A stretch of 64,000 bases of DNA from NCBI GenBank assembly GCA_016188575.1, contig JACPHN010000268.1, positions 4,269 to 68,268 of the forward strand, read 5' to 3'. How positions within the stretch are numbered: position 1 is the stretch's first letter; every line of letters starts with the position of its first letter. The notes beneath the pieces were generated by a model. The model saw only the letters and a list, made by a program, of their open reading frames with translations. It did not search any database and was not told where the DNA came from. The translations under genes were made by a program, and so were the position numbers. The DNA comes from Candidatus Schekmanbacteria bacterium (GTDB lineage Bacteria; CSSED10-310; JACPHN01). This document shows, in pieces, positions 16,915 through 23,583 of the stretch.

Positions 16915-18208
16915 AAGGCAACACCGTGCGAAGCCGGTCGACTTCCTCGTCCCAGGCGCGGGACGCGGTGTCCGAGGCTGTCAGGTTGAGGCGCAAGCCG
17001 AGCGCGAAGCGCCGTGCGGTCAGGGCCGCAAGCTCCGGGGTGGAAAGCTGCTGATCGAGGAGCTGCGCGTCCAGGAAGGCGTCGAGGTTGTTGCGCAGGC
17101 GCACGTTCAGGTGGGCTCGCGAGCTGAGGGTAGTAAGCTCGCCGCCGGTGCTGAGCGCGGCGCGCGCCCGCTGCAGCCGCGCCTGGTAGCGAAGGCGGCT
17201 GCCGAGACGGCCCGCGAAGGCCAGGCTATAGATGCGCGCCGTGGCACTTCCGGAAACGGCGCCGCCATAGGGGTCTGGCGCTCCACCTTCGCCCGCGTCG
17301 GGGCCGCTGGACAGACCGGCGCCTTCGAGCGCCAACACTCTGCGGTCAGCGGCGCCGCTGAGCACGTGGCGGCCGCCGCGGAGCCGCACGGAGGCCTCGA
17401 CGCCCATCACGATCTCGACCTCTGCCGTGCGCTCGTAGCGCGCCACGCCGCTGCGGATGCGAGCCGCCAGGGCGGGGCGCGGAGCGAGGGAGCAGGTGGC
17501 CTCGACCTGGTGCACCGGCTCCGAGGTCTCGGCGAGGCCGGCGCCGGCGCCCGCGGCGTCGGTCCGCGTCGCCGCGTACAGATAGGTATAGCCAAGGCCG
17601 ACGCTCGTCGAGCTCGCGAGCTGCCACGTCAGGCTCAGGTTTCCCGTTCCCGCGCCCTGATCGATGGGCACGTCGGCGGATTCCAACAGGAGTCGGCCGT
17701 GGCTCACACTGGCCTCGAGGCTTGCCGCCAGATCCGTGCGGCGGGTCAGCTCGTGGCGAGCGCCCACGGCGAGCCGCCCCTGCCAGAATGGGCTGCTGGC
17801 TACCGCCAGTAGCGGTTGACCGAGCTCTCTGCCGGCGTCGCGGCTGGAGAAGACGGAGCCAAATACGGTAAAACCCGCGCGGCCCACGTCGGTCCCATAG
17901 CGCAGCCCCGCCTGTTGGCGCGCGGCGAGCACGCGCCCCGTCTCCCGCACCCACTCCACGTGCGGCTCATAGGCGGCGATCAGCTCGCTCACGGCGCGGC
18001 GGTACGACACCAGGACGCTTTGCCGCAATGTCAGGTAGGAGCGGGCTTCGCCCTCGGGCGTCCGCTCGGACGTGCGGGACTCGTGAGCGACGCTCACCGC
18101 CGCGGGCAGCAGCCAACGCGCCGCTGCCCCGGAACCAGTGGGGCTCGCCAGGGCGGCGAGCATTGCCAGCGTCGCCCCGAGGAACCTCAGCACCGTCGAT
18201 GTCGTCAT
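16907..18208 (-). CDS. Outer-membrane beta-barrel-like protein of the exopolysaccharide locus
   Basis: 433-aa protein with an N-terminal hydrophobic signal-like segment (TVLRFLGATLAMLAALASPTGSGAAA). It then has a long series of alternating polar/aliphatic strands (for example LSLTWQLASSTSVGLGYTYLYAAT and RRFALGLRLNLTASD) typical of outer-membrane barrels. There are no cysteines suited to lipidation and no enzyme motifs. Its place between the export protein and Wzc matches the large outer-membrane proteins described in PEP-CTERM/EpsH-type loci and EpsL-like proteins, but sequence alone supports only 'barrel-like'. It probably helps polymer cross the outer membrane, compensating for the short Wza-type protein. 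It overlaps wzc by 8 nt and is 11 nt from the export gene. Confidence 0.7.
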   Translation of the reverse strand: MTTSTVLRFLGATLAMLAALASPTGSGAAARWLLPAAVSVAHESRTSERTPEGEARSYLTLRQSVLVSYRRAVSELIAAYEPHVEWVRETGRVLAARQQAGLRYGTDVGRAGFTVFGSVFSSRDAGRELGQPLLAVASSPFWQGRLAVGARHELTRRTDLAASLEASVSHGRLLLESADVPIDQGAGTGNLSLTWQLASSTSVGLGYTYLYAATRTDAAGAGAGLAETSEPVHQVEATCSLAPRPALAARIRSGVARYERTAEVEIVMGVEASVRLRGGRHVLSGAADRRVLALEGAGLSSGPDAGEGGAPDPYGGAVSGSATARIYSLAFAGRLGSRLRYQARLQRARAALSTGGELTTLSSRAHLNVRLRNNLDAFLDAQLLDQQLSTPELAALTARRFALGLRLNLTASDTASRAWDEEVDRLRTVLPYE

Positions 18209-18219
18209 ACCAGAGCTCC

Positions 18220-18822
18220 TCAGCGCACGTAAATGACGTCCGCCGGCTGGATGTCGAAGGGGTTTTCCGCACCATTGAGCATGGCCTTGATATTCACTGT
18301 GATCTTGCGCTCGGCGTCCGATCCCTGGCTGCGGATGACGATGACGCTCGCGCGGCGCGCGAACTCCGTGAATCCGCCGGCGAGAGCGATGGCGTCGAGC
18401 ACCGAGAGGCGCTGCCGGACCACGTACCAGTCAGGACGCGTCACCTCGCCGAAAACGGCGATGCGGTGGCTGTTGATTTCCTTGACCACGACGGTGACGA
18501 TCGGGTGCTCGATATACTTCTGCAGCCGCCTGGCGATCTCCTCCTGGAGGTCTTGCGGGATGCGTCCGCTGGCGCGGATCTCGCCTGCGAGGGGCACCGA
18601 GAGGTAGCCATCCGGGCGCACGATGACCGTTCGGGAAATGTCGGGCTCGCGCCAGACGAAGACCTCCACGACGTCCTCGGGTCCCAGGCGGTAGGTGTCT
18701 GTGGCGAGGAGCTCGTCTGCGGGCGCCGCATCGTCCGCTCCGGCGGCGGCGGCGAGGAGCGACGGAGCGGCGAGAGTCAGCGCGAAGAAGAGCGACAAGC
18801 AATGGCGTATAAGGAGATACAT
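18220..18822 (-). CDS. Short Wza-type polysaccharide export protein (Poly_export + SLBB)
   Basis: First gene of the exopolysaccharide operon. After a signal peptide (about residues 1-26) comes the Poly_export domain: YRLGPEDVVEVFVWREPDIS, VRPDGYLSVPLAGEIRASG and an amphipathic LQEEIARRLQKYI. One SLBB-like domain follows (HRIAVFGEVTRPDWYVVRQR, LSVLDAIALAGGFTEFARR). At 200 aa it is about half the length of E. coli Wza and lacks the C-terminal amphipathic helix that forms the outer-membrane pore. No clear lipobox is visible. Short forms of this kind are known from PEP-CTERM-type exopolysaccharide loci. A sigma-54-type promoter sits 58-74 nt upstream (18880-18896). Confidence 0.9.
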   Translation of the reverse strand: MYLLIRHCLSLFFALTLAAPSLLAAAAGADDAAPADELLATDTYRLGPEDVVEVFVWREPDISRTVIVRPDGYLSVPLAGEIRASGRIPQDLQEEIARRLQKYIEHPIVTVVVKEINSHRIAVFGEVTRPDWYVVRQRLSVLDAIALAGGFTEFARRASVIVIRSQGSDAERKITVNIKAMLNGAENPFDIQPADVIYVR

Positions 18823-18879
18823 AAGAACCGTTTACTCTTTGTTAGACCGATGTTGTTTTGCTGGCGTCCGCGGAAGAGC

Positions 18880-18896
18880 TTGCAAGGTCTATGCCA
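18880..18896 (-). promoter_or_regulatory. Sigma-54 (-24/-12) promoter for the exopolysaccharide operon
   Basis: The minus strand reads TGGCATAGACCTTGCAA. The invariant GG and GC are separated by exactly 10 nt, and TGGCA and TTGCA match the consensus on both halves. Transcription would start near 18869-18870, about 47 nt before the export-gene start codon. A GAFTGA-containing activator is encoded 1.5 kb away. Confidence 0.72.
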
Positions 18897-18954
18897 CCGC
18901 GAGAGATGCGGCTTGGACGGCCATTTGCCGCGGTTCTGGGGCCGTGCAATGGAC

Positions 18955-18988
18955 CCCCTTCCATGGAAGGGTCGTTCCGCAAGTGGAA
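18955..18988. promoter_or_regulatory. Palindromic sites, possible activator-binding region
   Basis: CCCTTCCATGGAAGGG is a perfect palindrome of 16 nt, followed within a few bases by the imperfect dyad TTCCGCAAGTGGAA. They lie roughly 70-100 nt upstream of the -24 element, a normal distance for an enhancer-type site. Function is inferred from position only. Confidence 0.4.
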
Positions 18989-19090
18989 TGTCGGTTCAAC
19001 TCTCAGTACAGGTCTCTAGGGACTTGTCCCGGCACAGCATCGGCAGACACCTGACAGGGCAGTTGCCAGGGGCACGATCTCCGTCTCCTT

Positions 19091-19160
19091 CTGCCCTCCG
19101 TTCCCCCCGCTGGCGAAGGGAGGTGAGGTGGGGGGAGGGCAGGGGTGGGGGGAGAGCTGG
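19091..19160. repeat. GC-rich palindromic repeat (family 1)
   Basis: TTCCCCCCGCTGGCGAAGGG followed by AGGTGAGGTGGGGGGAGG and a G-rich tail. It is intergenic here, immediately 3' of the regulator gene on the minus strand, and shares the CCTCCCCCCGC...GGAGGTGAGGTGGGG pattern of the other copies. Confidence 0.7.
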
Positions 19161-19186
19161 AGGGTGGGGGAGAAACCGCAGCCCGC

Positions 19187-19894
19187 CTATTGTTCCCGCG
19201 CCGCTGCGGTCAGGCCGTGCTCAATGGCCTGAAGAACCGCCTGCGCGGTGCTCTGGACGCCCATCTTGGTGCGGATTCGCGTTTTGTGGGCGTCGACGGT
19301 GCTGGTGGTGATGCCCAGTCGGGTGCCGATTTCCCGACTCTTCATGCCCTGGATGAGCAAGGTCAGAACCTCGCGCTCGCGCTCGGAGAGCTCGGTGGGG
19401 GCCGGCACCTGCCGCTGCAGAACGCACTTCAGCATGGCGTCCGAGATACTTGGACTGAGGTGAACGAGTCCACTGGCGACCTCCGCGAGCGCCTGGGAAA
19501 GGTCACCGGCAGGGTCCGAGGTGAGCACGACACCTCTGGCGCCGGCGCGCAGCCCATCCACGAGCTTCTGCTGCAGGGCGGCTTCGGTGCTGACCAGGAT
19601 GACCTGGGTGGCAGGAGAGTGGCGGCGGATCTGCCTGGCCGTGGCAATGCTGTCGGCAGTCGCGTCGAGGTCGATGATGGCGACGTCCGGGTGCGCGGCC
19701 GCGGCAAGAGCGATGGCGTTCCGCGCGCCGTCGGCCTCCCCGATGATCGTGGCGAAGCTGGTATCCAGTGCTGCGCAAATGGCGGTTCGCATGGCCGAGT
19801 GAGCGCTCACCACGGCGACGCGGAGCACGGCTCTACCGCCAGGTCGCGGCTTGACCGCGAGCACTGGACGGCCGAGCGGAGGCCGAAATCTCAT
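19187..19894 (-). CDS. LuxR/NarL-type regulator with degenerate receiver domain
   Basis: 235-aa DNA-binding protein. The C-terminal GerE/LuxR helix-turn-helix is clear (LSEREREVLTLLIQGMKSRE, IGTRLGITTSTVDAHKTRI). The N-terminal half has the fold of a response-regulator receiver, and the usual phosphoacceptor Asp is present (VAIIDLDA, about residue 75). However, the acidic pair of the metal site is replaced (RVAVVSAHSAM where VDDH is normal), and the conserved Lys is replaced (VVLTSDPAG where LLKDA is normal). It may therefore be an atypical, phosphorylation-independent regulator. The start MRFRPP at 19894 has a GAGAGGA site. It lies between the exopolysaccharide operon and the divergent sigma-54 activator, so control of the polymer is the likely job. 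A possible -24/-12 promoter is at 19974-19990. Confidence 0.85.
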   Translation of the reverse strand: MRFRPPLGRPVLAVKPRPGGRAVLRVAVVSAHSAMRTAICAALDTSFATIIGEADGARNAIALAAAAHPDVAIIDLDATADSIATARQIRRHSPATQVILVSTEAALQQKLVDGLRAGARGVVLTSDPAGDLSQALAEVASGLVHLSPSISDAMLKCVLQRQVPAPTELSEREREVLTLLIQGMKSREIGTRLGITTSTVDAHKTRIRTKMGVQSTAQAVLQAIEHGLTAAAREQ

Positions 19895-19973
19895 CGTCGC
19901 GTCCTCTCGTGCGTGTTCCCGGTGCGGGCGAGACCAGAGTGGTTCTCCCGGGAGGGAGCTCTGCGGTTGCTTT

Positions 19974-19990
19974 ATGCAATCGCCATACCA
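19974..19990 (-). promoter_or_regulatory. Possible sigma-54 promoter for the LuxR-type regulator
   Basis: The minus strand reads TGGTATGGCGATTGCAT: GG and GC are 10 nt apart and TTGCA is perfect, but the -24 half is TGGTAT instead of TGGCAC. It lies about 80 nt upstream of the regulator start codon. It is weaker than the site at 18880-18896. Confidence 0.45.
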
Positions 19991-20104
19991 TGCCGCCCTG
20001 GCGGCGAAACGCCCATCGTAAGTACCACCGGCGCGGCCGGCGGTGCCTCCGAATGGAAGTAGCGTTCCCCTTCGTGAACGCGGGTGGCGCCGTCGTGCTC
20101 CGAC

Positions 20105-20145
20105 TCCTTCCTGCCCCGCTCGCGGCAGGGTTGGGGTGGGGGCTA
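20105..20145. repeat. GC-rich palindromic repeat (family 1, diverged)
   Basis: CTGCC...GGCAG stem at 20111-20128 followed by a GTTGGGGTGGGGG tail. Intergenic, between the regulator and activator genes. Confidence 0.55.
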
Positions 20146-20356
20146 CGCAGTATTGCCGAGGGGCTCCTCGGGGTTTTTCCGCAGAACCCAGGGGTTTCAC
20201 AGGAGCTCGTCTAGGGTTTCGGGCGGGCCGTCCGTAGGCGGCCCACCGGATTGTCAACGATGGCCGCGCTACTTATCTTCATAGAAGTGCTTATGGAAGG
20301 AACCGCGGCACCTCATACCAGGCGCCCGCTCGGCGGGCAAGCAGGAGAGGGGAAAA

Positions 20357-21394
20357 ATGGCAAGTTTTAAGCCAGGCGGGAGTCCATACCCTGCGGATGG
20401 GCTCGTTACGGTAGATCACCAGATGCATCACATCGAGGCCATAGCCCGACAGGTCGCCGATGTCGATGTGCCCATATTGCTTCTCGGCGAATCAGGCGTC
20501 GGCAAAGGCGTCGTCGCCCGTTACATTCACCGTTTCTCGGCGCGCGCGCGCGCCCCGTTTGTCGACGTAAACTGCGCTGCTGTGCCTCGCGACCTCTTGG
20601 AGTCAGAGTTTTTCGGCCACGAACGCGGCGCGTTCACGGGAGCGGTACAGCAGCAGATCGGGCAGTTCGAGCTCGCCGAAAACGGTACGATCTTTCTCGA
20701 CGAGATCGGCGAGATGGACCCGGCGGTCCAGGCCAAGCTGCTGCACGTCTTGCAGGACGGCGAGCTCCGGCGCGTCGGCGGCGCCGGAACCACCAAGGTA
20801 CAGTGCCGAGTCATCGCGGCAACCAACTGCGATTTGAAGGACGCAGTGCGAGAAGGGCGATTCCGCGCCGACTTGTACTATCGACTGGCGGTCATCAAGC
20901 TCGAAATACCGCCGCTGCGTGAACGCCCGGACGACGTTGTGCTGCTTTCGCGGTACTTCTTGGGCAAGTACGCAAGCGAGTACCGCCGCCCGGTACCCGA
21001 GCTGCCGAGATCCATGGAGGAAACCTTTCGGCACTATCGGTGGCCGGGCAACGTGCGCGAGCTAGAGAATGCCATCAAGCGGTACGTCCTGCTGCCGGAT
21101 GCCGCGGAAATCTGCGCGGATCTGAGCGAATCGATGGATCCGCATACGAACGGTACCACCGCCATGGTCGCGCGCGTCGCCGGAGCGGAAGGGCCGATGT
21201 CGCTGCTGGACATCGGCGCGCAGGCGGCGGATGAGGCGGAACGACAAGCCGTCGTGCGGATGCTGGAAGCTACCAACTGGAATCGGAAAGCGGCGGCAGA
21301 GCGCCTGAACGTCTGCTACAAGACACTGCTGAACAAACTGCGCAGGTGGGAGATCGACGACCGCGCGCCGGTGTGGACGCTCGCCGATCGGTAG
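20357..21394 (+). CDS. Sigma-54-dependent transcriptional activator lacking a receiver domain
   Basis: 345-aa AAA+ enhancer-binding protein. Walker A GESGVGKG is at 44-51. The sigma-54-contacting loop is an exact GAFTGA (91-96), and Walker B is TIFLDEIGEM (111-120). Sensor and arginine-finger regions follow (FRADLYYRLAVIKLEIPPLRER), with HYRWPGNVRELENAI and a C-terminal Fis-type helix-turn-helix (NRKAAAERLNVCYKTLLNKL). There is no N-terminal sensory or receiver domain: the AAA+ core begins within 25 residues, as in PspF. Activity must be set by a partner protein or by expression level. The GGAGAGGGG ribosome site precedes ATG 20357. Divergent from the LuxR-type regulator and near a -24/-12 promoter, it is the natural candidate activator of the exopolysaccharide operon. 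Confidence 0.95.
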   Translation: MASFKPGGSPYPADGLVTVDHQMHHIEAIARQVADVDVPILLLGESGVGKGVVARYIHRFSARARAPFVDVNCAAVPRDLLESEFFGHERGAFTGAVQQQIGQFELAENGTIFLDEIGEMDPAVQAKLLHVLQDGELRRVGGAGTTKVQCRVIAATNCDLKDAVREGRFRADLYYRLAVIKLEIPPLRERPDDVVLLSRYFLGKYASEYRRPVPELPRSMEETFRHYRWPGNVRELENAIKRYVLLPDAAEICADLSESMDPHTNGTTAMVARVAGAEGPMSLLDIGAQAADEAERQAVVRMLEATNWNRKAAAERLNVCYKTLLNKLRRWEIDDRAPVWTLADR

Positions 21395-21440
21395 GCATCT
21401 GCCGCCACGGGGCGCCAGATGCCTTGCATTGACGGTGCGA

Positions 21441-21474
21441 TGAAGCTTGCTCTCGCCTCCTACGGCAAGCTTCA
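21441..21474. terminator. Hairpin between convergent genes
   Basis: Perfect 10-bp stem TGAAGCTTGC (21441-21450) / GCAAGCTTCA (21465-21474) with a 14-nt loop, between the converging activator and alcohol dehydrogenase genes and touching the stop of the latter. A second 8-bp stem GGCATCTG/CAGATGCC (21394-21423) precedes it. No long T-run is present, so termination is inferred from position. Confidence 0.5.
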
Positions 21475-22485
21475 GCGTTCCTTCACCGCCAAAACCATGC
21501 GATAACGAGCGCGATTGGCGCGCACCTTGTCCAGCGCGTCGTTCACCTGTCGCAGCGGCAGGATCTCGATTTGCGGCACAACTTCGTTGCGGGCTGCGAA
21601 GGACAGCATTTCGCGAATGAGCGGTGGGCTGCCGATCGCGCTGCCGCGGATCGATCGCCTGCCAAGGATCAGCGCCGTGGCCGACACCTGAACCGGCCCT
21701 GGCGAGGCGCCGACGATGCACAGCGTCCCGTTTGGGCGGAGCAAATCCACGTAGTCCGGCCAGCTCAGGTCGGCGCTCGCTGTGGAAATCAGAAAGTCCA
21801 CGGTTCCCGCCGCCTTCTTCAGCCCCCCATCGCCCTGAGTCGTGACGAAATCATGAGCACCGAACCGTGCCGCCTCCGCCGCCTTTTCCGGAGAGCTCGA
21901 AAACGCCGTCACGCGACAGCCGAACGCTCTCGCGAACCGAATCGCCAGGTGCCCGAGACCGCCGATACCAATCACGCCGACGCTGTGCGCCGGCCGCACC
22001 CCGAACTGGACCAGTGGCGCGTAGACAGTGACGCCACCGCACAGCAGCGGCGCGGCCATGGCCGGCGCGAGCGCCCCCGGAATGGGGACGGCAAACGCCG
22101 CATCGCAGCGCACCCGCGTCGCGTAACCGCCGTGATGCCCCACGCAGGTCGCGCGACTGGCAGGGCACAGGTTCTGGTCCCCCGTCAGGCACCACTCGCA
22201 GGAGCCGCAGCAGCCGCGCTGCCAGCCGATTCCCACGCGGGCACCGAGCTCCGGCGTCACCACGCGGTCGCCCAGCGCCACCACGGTGCCGACAATTTCG
22301 TGCCCGGCAACCAGCGGATAGGAGCTGATCCCCCAATCGTTGTCAATGAGGTGGATGTCGGAGTGACAGACGCCGCAGTATTCGACCTCGACCTCGACCT
22401 CGCCCGCGGCGAGCGGGCCGGCCTCGAAGGTGAACGTGGCAAGTGCCTCGGCAGCGGCGTACGCGGCAAAAGCATTGATCTTCAT
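21472..22485 (-). CDS. Zinc-dependent alcohol dehydrogenase (cinnamyl-alcohol/aldehyde reductase family)
   Basis: 337-aa medium-chain dehydrogenase. The catalytic zinc region is CGVCHSDIHLID and GHEIVG. The structural zinc loop CCGSCEWCLTGDQNLC has the four-cysteine spacing, and GIGGLGHLAIRFARAFGC is the NADP-type Rossmann motif. It resembles YahK/AdhA-type broad aldehyde reductases. I start at MKINAFAAYA (22485) because an AGGAGG site lies immediately upstream. A longer frame reaching 22614 runs over the divergent promoter region. It is transcribed away from the UPF0173 gene from overlapping promoters at 22531-22558. The substrate cannot be read from sequence. Confidence 0.92.
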   Translation of the reverse strand: MKINAFAAYAAAEALATFTFEAGPLAAGEVEVEVEYCGVCHSDIHLIDNDWGISSYPLVAGHEIVGTVVALGDRVVTPELGARVGIGWQRGCCGSCEWCLTGDQNLCPASRATCVGHHGGYATRVRCDAAFAVPIPGALAPAMAAPLLCGGVTVYAPLVQFGVRPAHSVGVIGIGGLGHLAIRFARAFGCRVTAFSSSPEKAAEAARFGAHDFVTTQGDGGLKKAAGTVDFLISTASADLSWPDYVDLLRPNGTLCIVGASPGPVQVSATALILGRRSIRGSAIGSPPLIREMLSFAARNEVVPQIEILPLRQVNDALDKVRANRARYRMVLAVKER

Positions 22486-22508
22486 ACGGTCCTCCTGTGC
22501 ACGTAGCG

Positions 22509-22558
22509 TTGGCAACAGAGCGCTAGAATGATTATAATGACGCCATCCCGATTGCCAA
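22509..22558. promoter_or_regulatory. Mirror-image divergent sigma-70 promoters
   Basis: Plus strand: TTGGCA (22509-22514), 18-nt spacer, TATAAT (22533-22538), driving the UPF0173 gene. Minus strand: TTGGCA (complement of 22553-22558), 16-nt spacer, TATAAT (complement of 22531-22536), driving the alcohol dehydrogenase. The two -10 boxes share the palindrome ATTATAAT, so only one polymerase can bind at a time. Confidence 0.75.
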
Positions 22559-22580
22559 TCCTCGCGGACCGGAGGCCAAG

Positions 22581-23303
22581 ATGACGAACACCCGCCTCGA
22601 CTGCGGAGCCACAATTACCTGGCTCGGTCACTCTACCTTCACGATCGAGTCGCCCGCCGGCAAGATCCTCATCGTCGACCCGTGGATCCAAGGGAATCCC
22701 GCGTGCCCGCCGGCACTGAAGAACCCCGCGCGCGCCGACGTGATGCTGATCACGCACGGGCATTTCGATCACATTGGCGACGCCGTGGCGCTCGGCAAGG
22801 CACTGTCGCCGGCCGTCGTGGGGATCTACGAAACGTGCCACTGGCTCGAGAGCAAAGGCGTTCAGGGCTGCAGCGCCATGAACAAGGGCGGCGCGCAGAC
22901 TGTGCAGGGCATCAAGGTCACGATGACGCACGCCATTCACTCGTGTGGCATCCTCGACGACGGCAAGATCATCTACGGCGGCGAAGCCGCCGGCTACGTC
23001 ATCGAGCTCGAAAACGGCTATCGCATCTACCATGCGGGAGATACCGCACTGTTTTCCGACATGACGATCATCGGCAAGCTGTGGAAGCCCGATCTCGCGC
23101 TGTTGCCGATCGGCGATCACTTCACGATGGATCCCGTGCAGGCCGCGGAAGCCCTCCGCTACCTCGGCGTAAAAACCGTGATCCCGATGCATTTTGGCAC
23201 GTTTCCGCTGTTGCGCGGAACGCCCGGAGCACTGCGCGACGCGGCCGCCGACATCGAGGGCCTGCGCGTCATCGATCTGAAACCCGGCGAATCGATCCGG
23301 TAG
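22581..23303 (+). CDS. UPF0173 metal-dependent hydrolase (metallo-beta-lactamase fold)
   Basis: 240-aa protein of the UPF0173 family. It shows ITWLGHSTFTIE, LIVDPWIQGNP, the metal-binding LITHGHFDHIGD (H-x-H-x-D-H), IYHAGDTALF with the bridging Asp, and PMHFGTFPLL with a late His ligand. These are the canonical metallo-beta-lactamase ligands, so it is probably an active hydrolase of unknown substrate. An own strong promoter lies at 22509-22538. A small gene follows 12 nt downstream and is probably co-transcribed. Confidence 0.9.
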   Translation: MTNTRLDCGATITWLGHSTFTIESPAGKILIVDPWIQGNPACPPALKNPARADVMLITHGHFDHIGDAVALGKALSPAVVGIYETCHWLESKGVQGCSAMNKGGAQTVQGIKVTMTHAIHSCGILDDGKIIYGGEAAGYVIELENGYRIYHAGDTALFSDMTIIGKLWKPDLALLPIGDHFTMDPVQAAEALRYLGVKTVIPMHFGTFPLLRGTPGALRDAAADIEGLRVIDLKPGESIR

Positions 23304-23315
23304 AAGAGATACATA

Positions 23316-23558
23316 ATGGATGCATTGCGACAGTTTCTGAACCAGGACGTGGAGGTTTCGGCCAATCGCACCGTATACGCGGGAACGCTCACCGGGATCG
23401 GGGAGAGCGAGCTCTACCTGCGCGCTTCCGGCCGGTGGATGGCAATCCCCCTGTCGGCGGTCAAGAGCATTCGGCCACGGGCGAGCTATACGCAGATGCC
23501 GTTTACGGACGACATCTTCGCGGGCCTGGAAGAGGAAGAGAAAGAGCCGAAGGAGTAG
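23316..23558 (+). CDS. Small Sm/SH3-like barrel protein of unknown function
   Basis: 80-aa protein. The sequence FLNQDVEVSANRTVYAGTLT, GIGESELYLRA, WMAIPLSAVKSIRP has the strand pattern of small Sm-like or SH3-like barrels (a five-strand repeat ending in a conserved 'I-x-x-I' edge), followed by an acidic tail GLEEEEKEPKE. The ribosome site is AGAAGAG. It is 12 nt after the UPF0173 hydrolase and probably in its operon. No function is assigned. The fold suggestion comes from pattern only. Confidence 0.65.
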   Translation: MDALRQFLNQDVEVSANRTVYAGTLTGIGESELYLRASGRWMAIPLSAVKSIRPRASYTQMPFTDDIFAGLEEEEKEPKE

Positions 23559-23583
23559 CGCCGCCCGGCTGGTCGCGCAGCGC

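Larger units (their letters stand above)
18823..19186. other. Intergenic region upstream of the exopolysaccharide operon
   Basis: 364 nt without a gene. It holds a sigma-54-type promoter for the operon (18880-18896), a perfect 16-nt palindrome CCCTTCCATGGAAGGG at about 18957-18972 with a neighbouring dyad TTCCGCAAGTGGAA that may be activator or regulator sites, and a family-1 GC-rich repeat at 19091-19160 just behind the stop of the LuxR-type regulator. Confidence 0.6.
19895..20356. other. Divergent intergenic region between the two regulators
   Basis: 462 nt without a convincing gene. It contains the -24/-12-like element at 19974-19990 (minus) and a GC-rich repeat at 20105-20145. A run from 20270 to 20356 is less GC-rich and leads to the activator's ribosome site. 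Short frames crossing it lack start signals. Confidence 0.55.
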
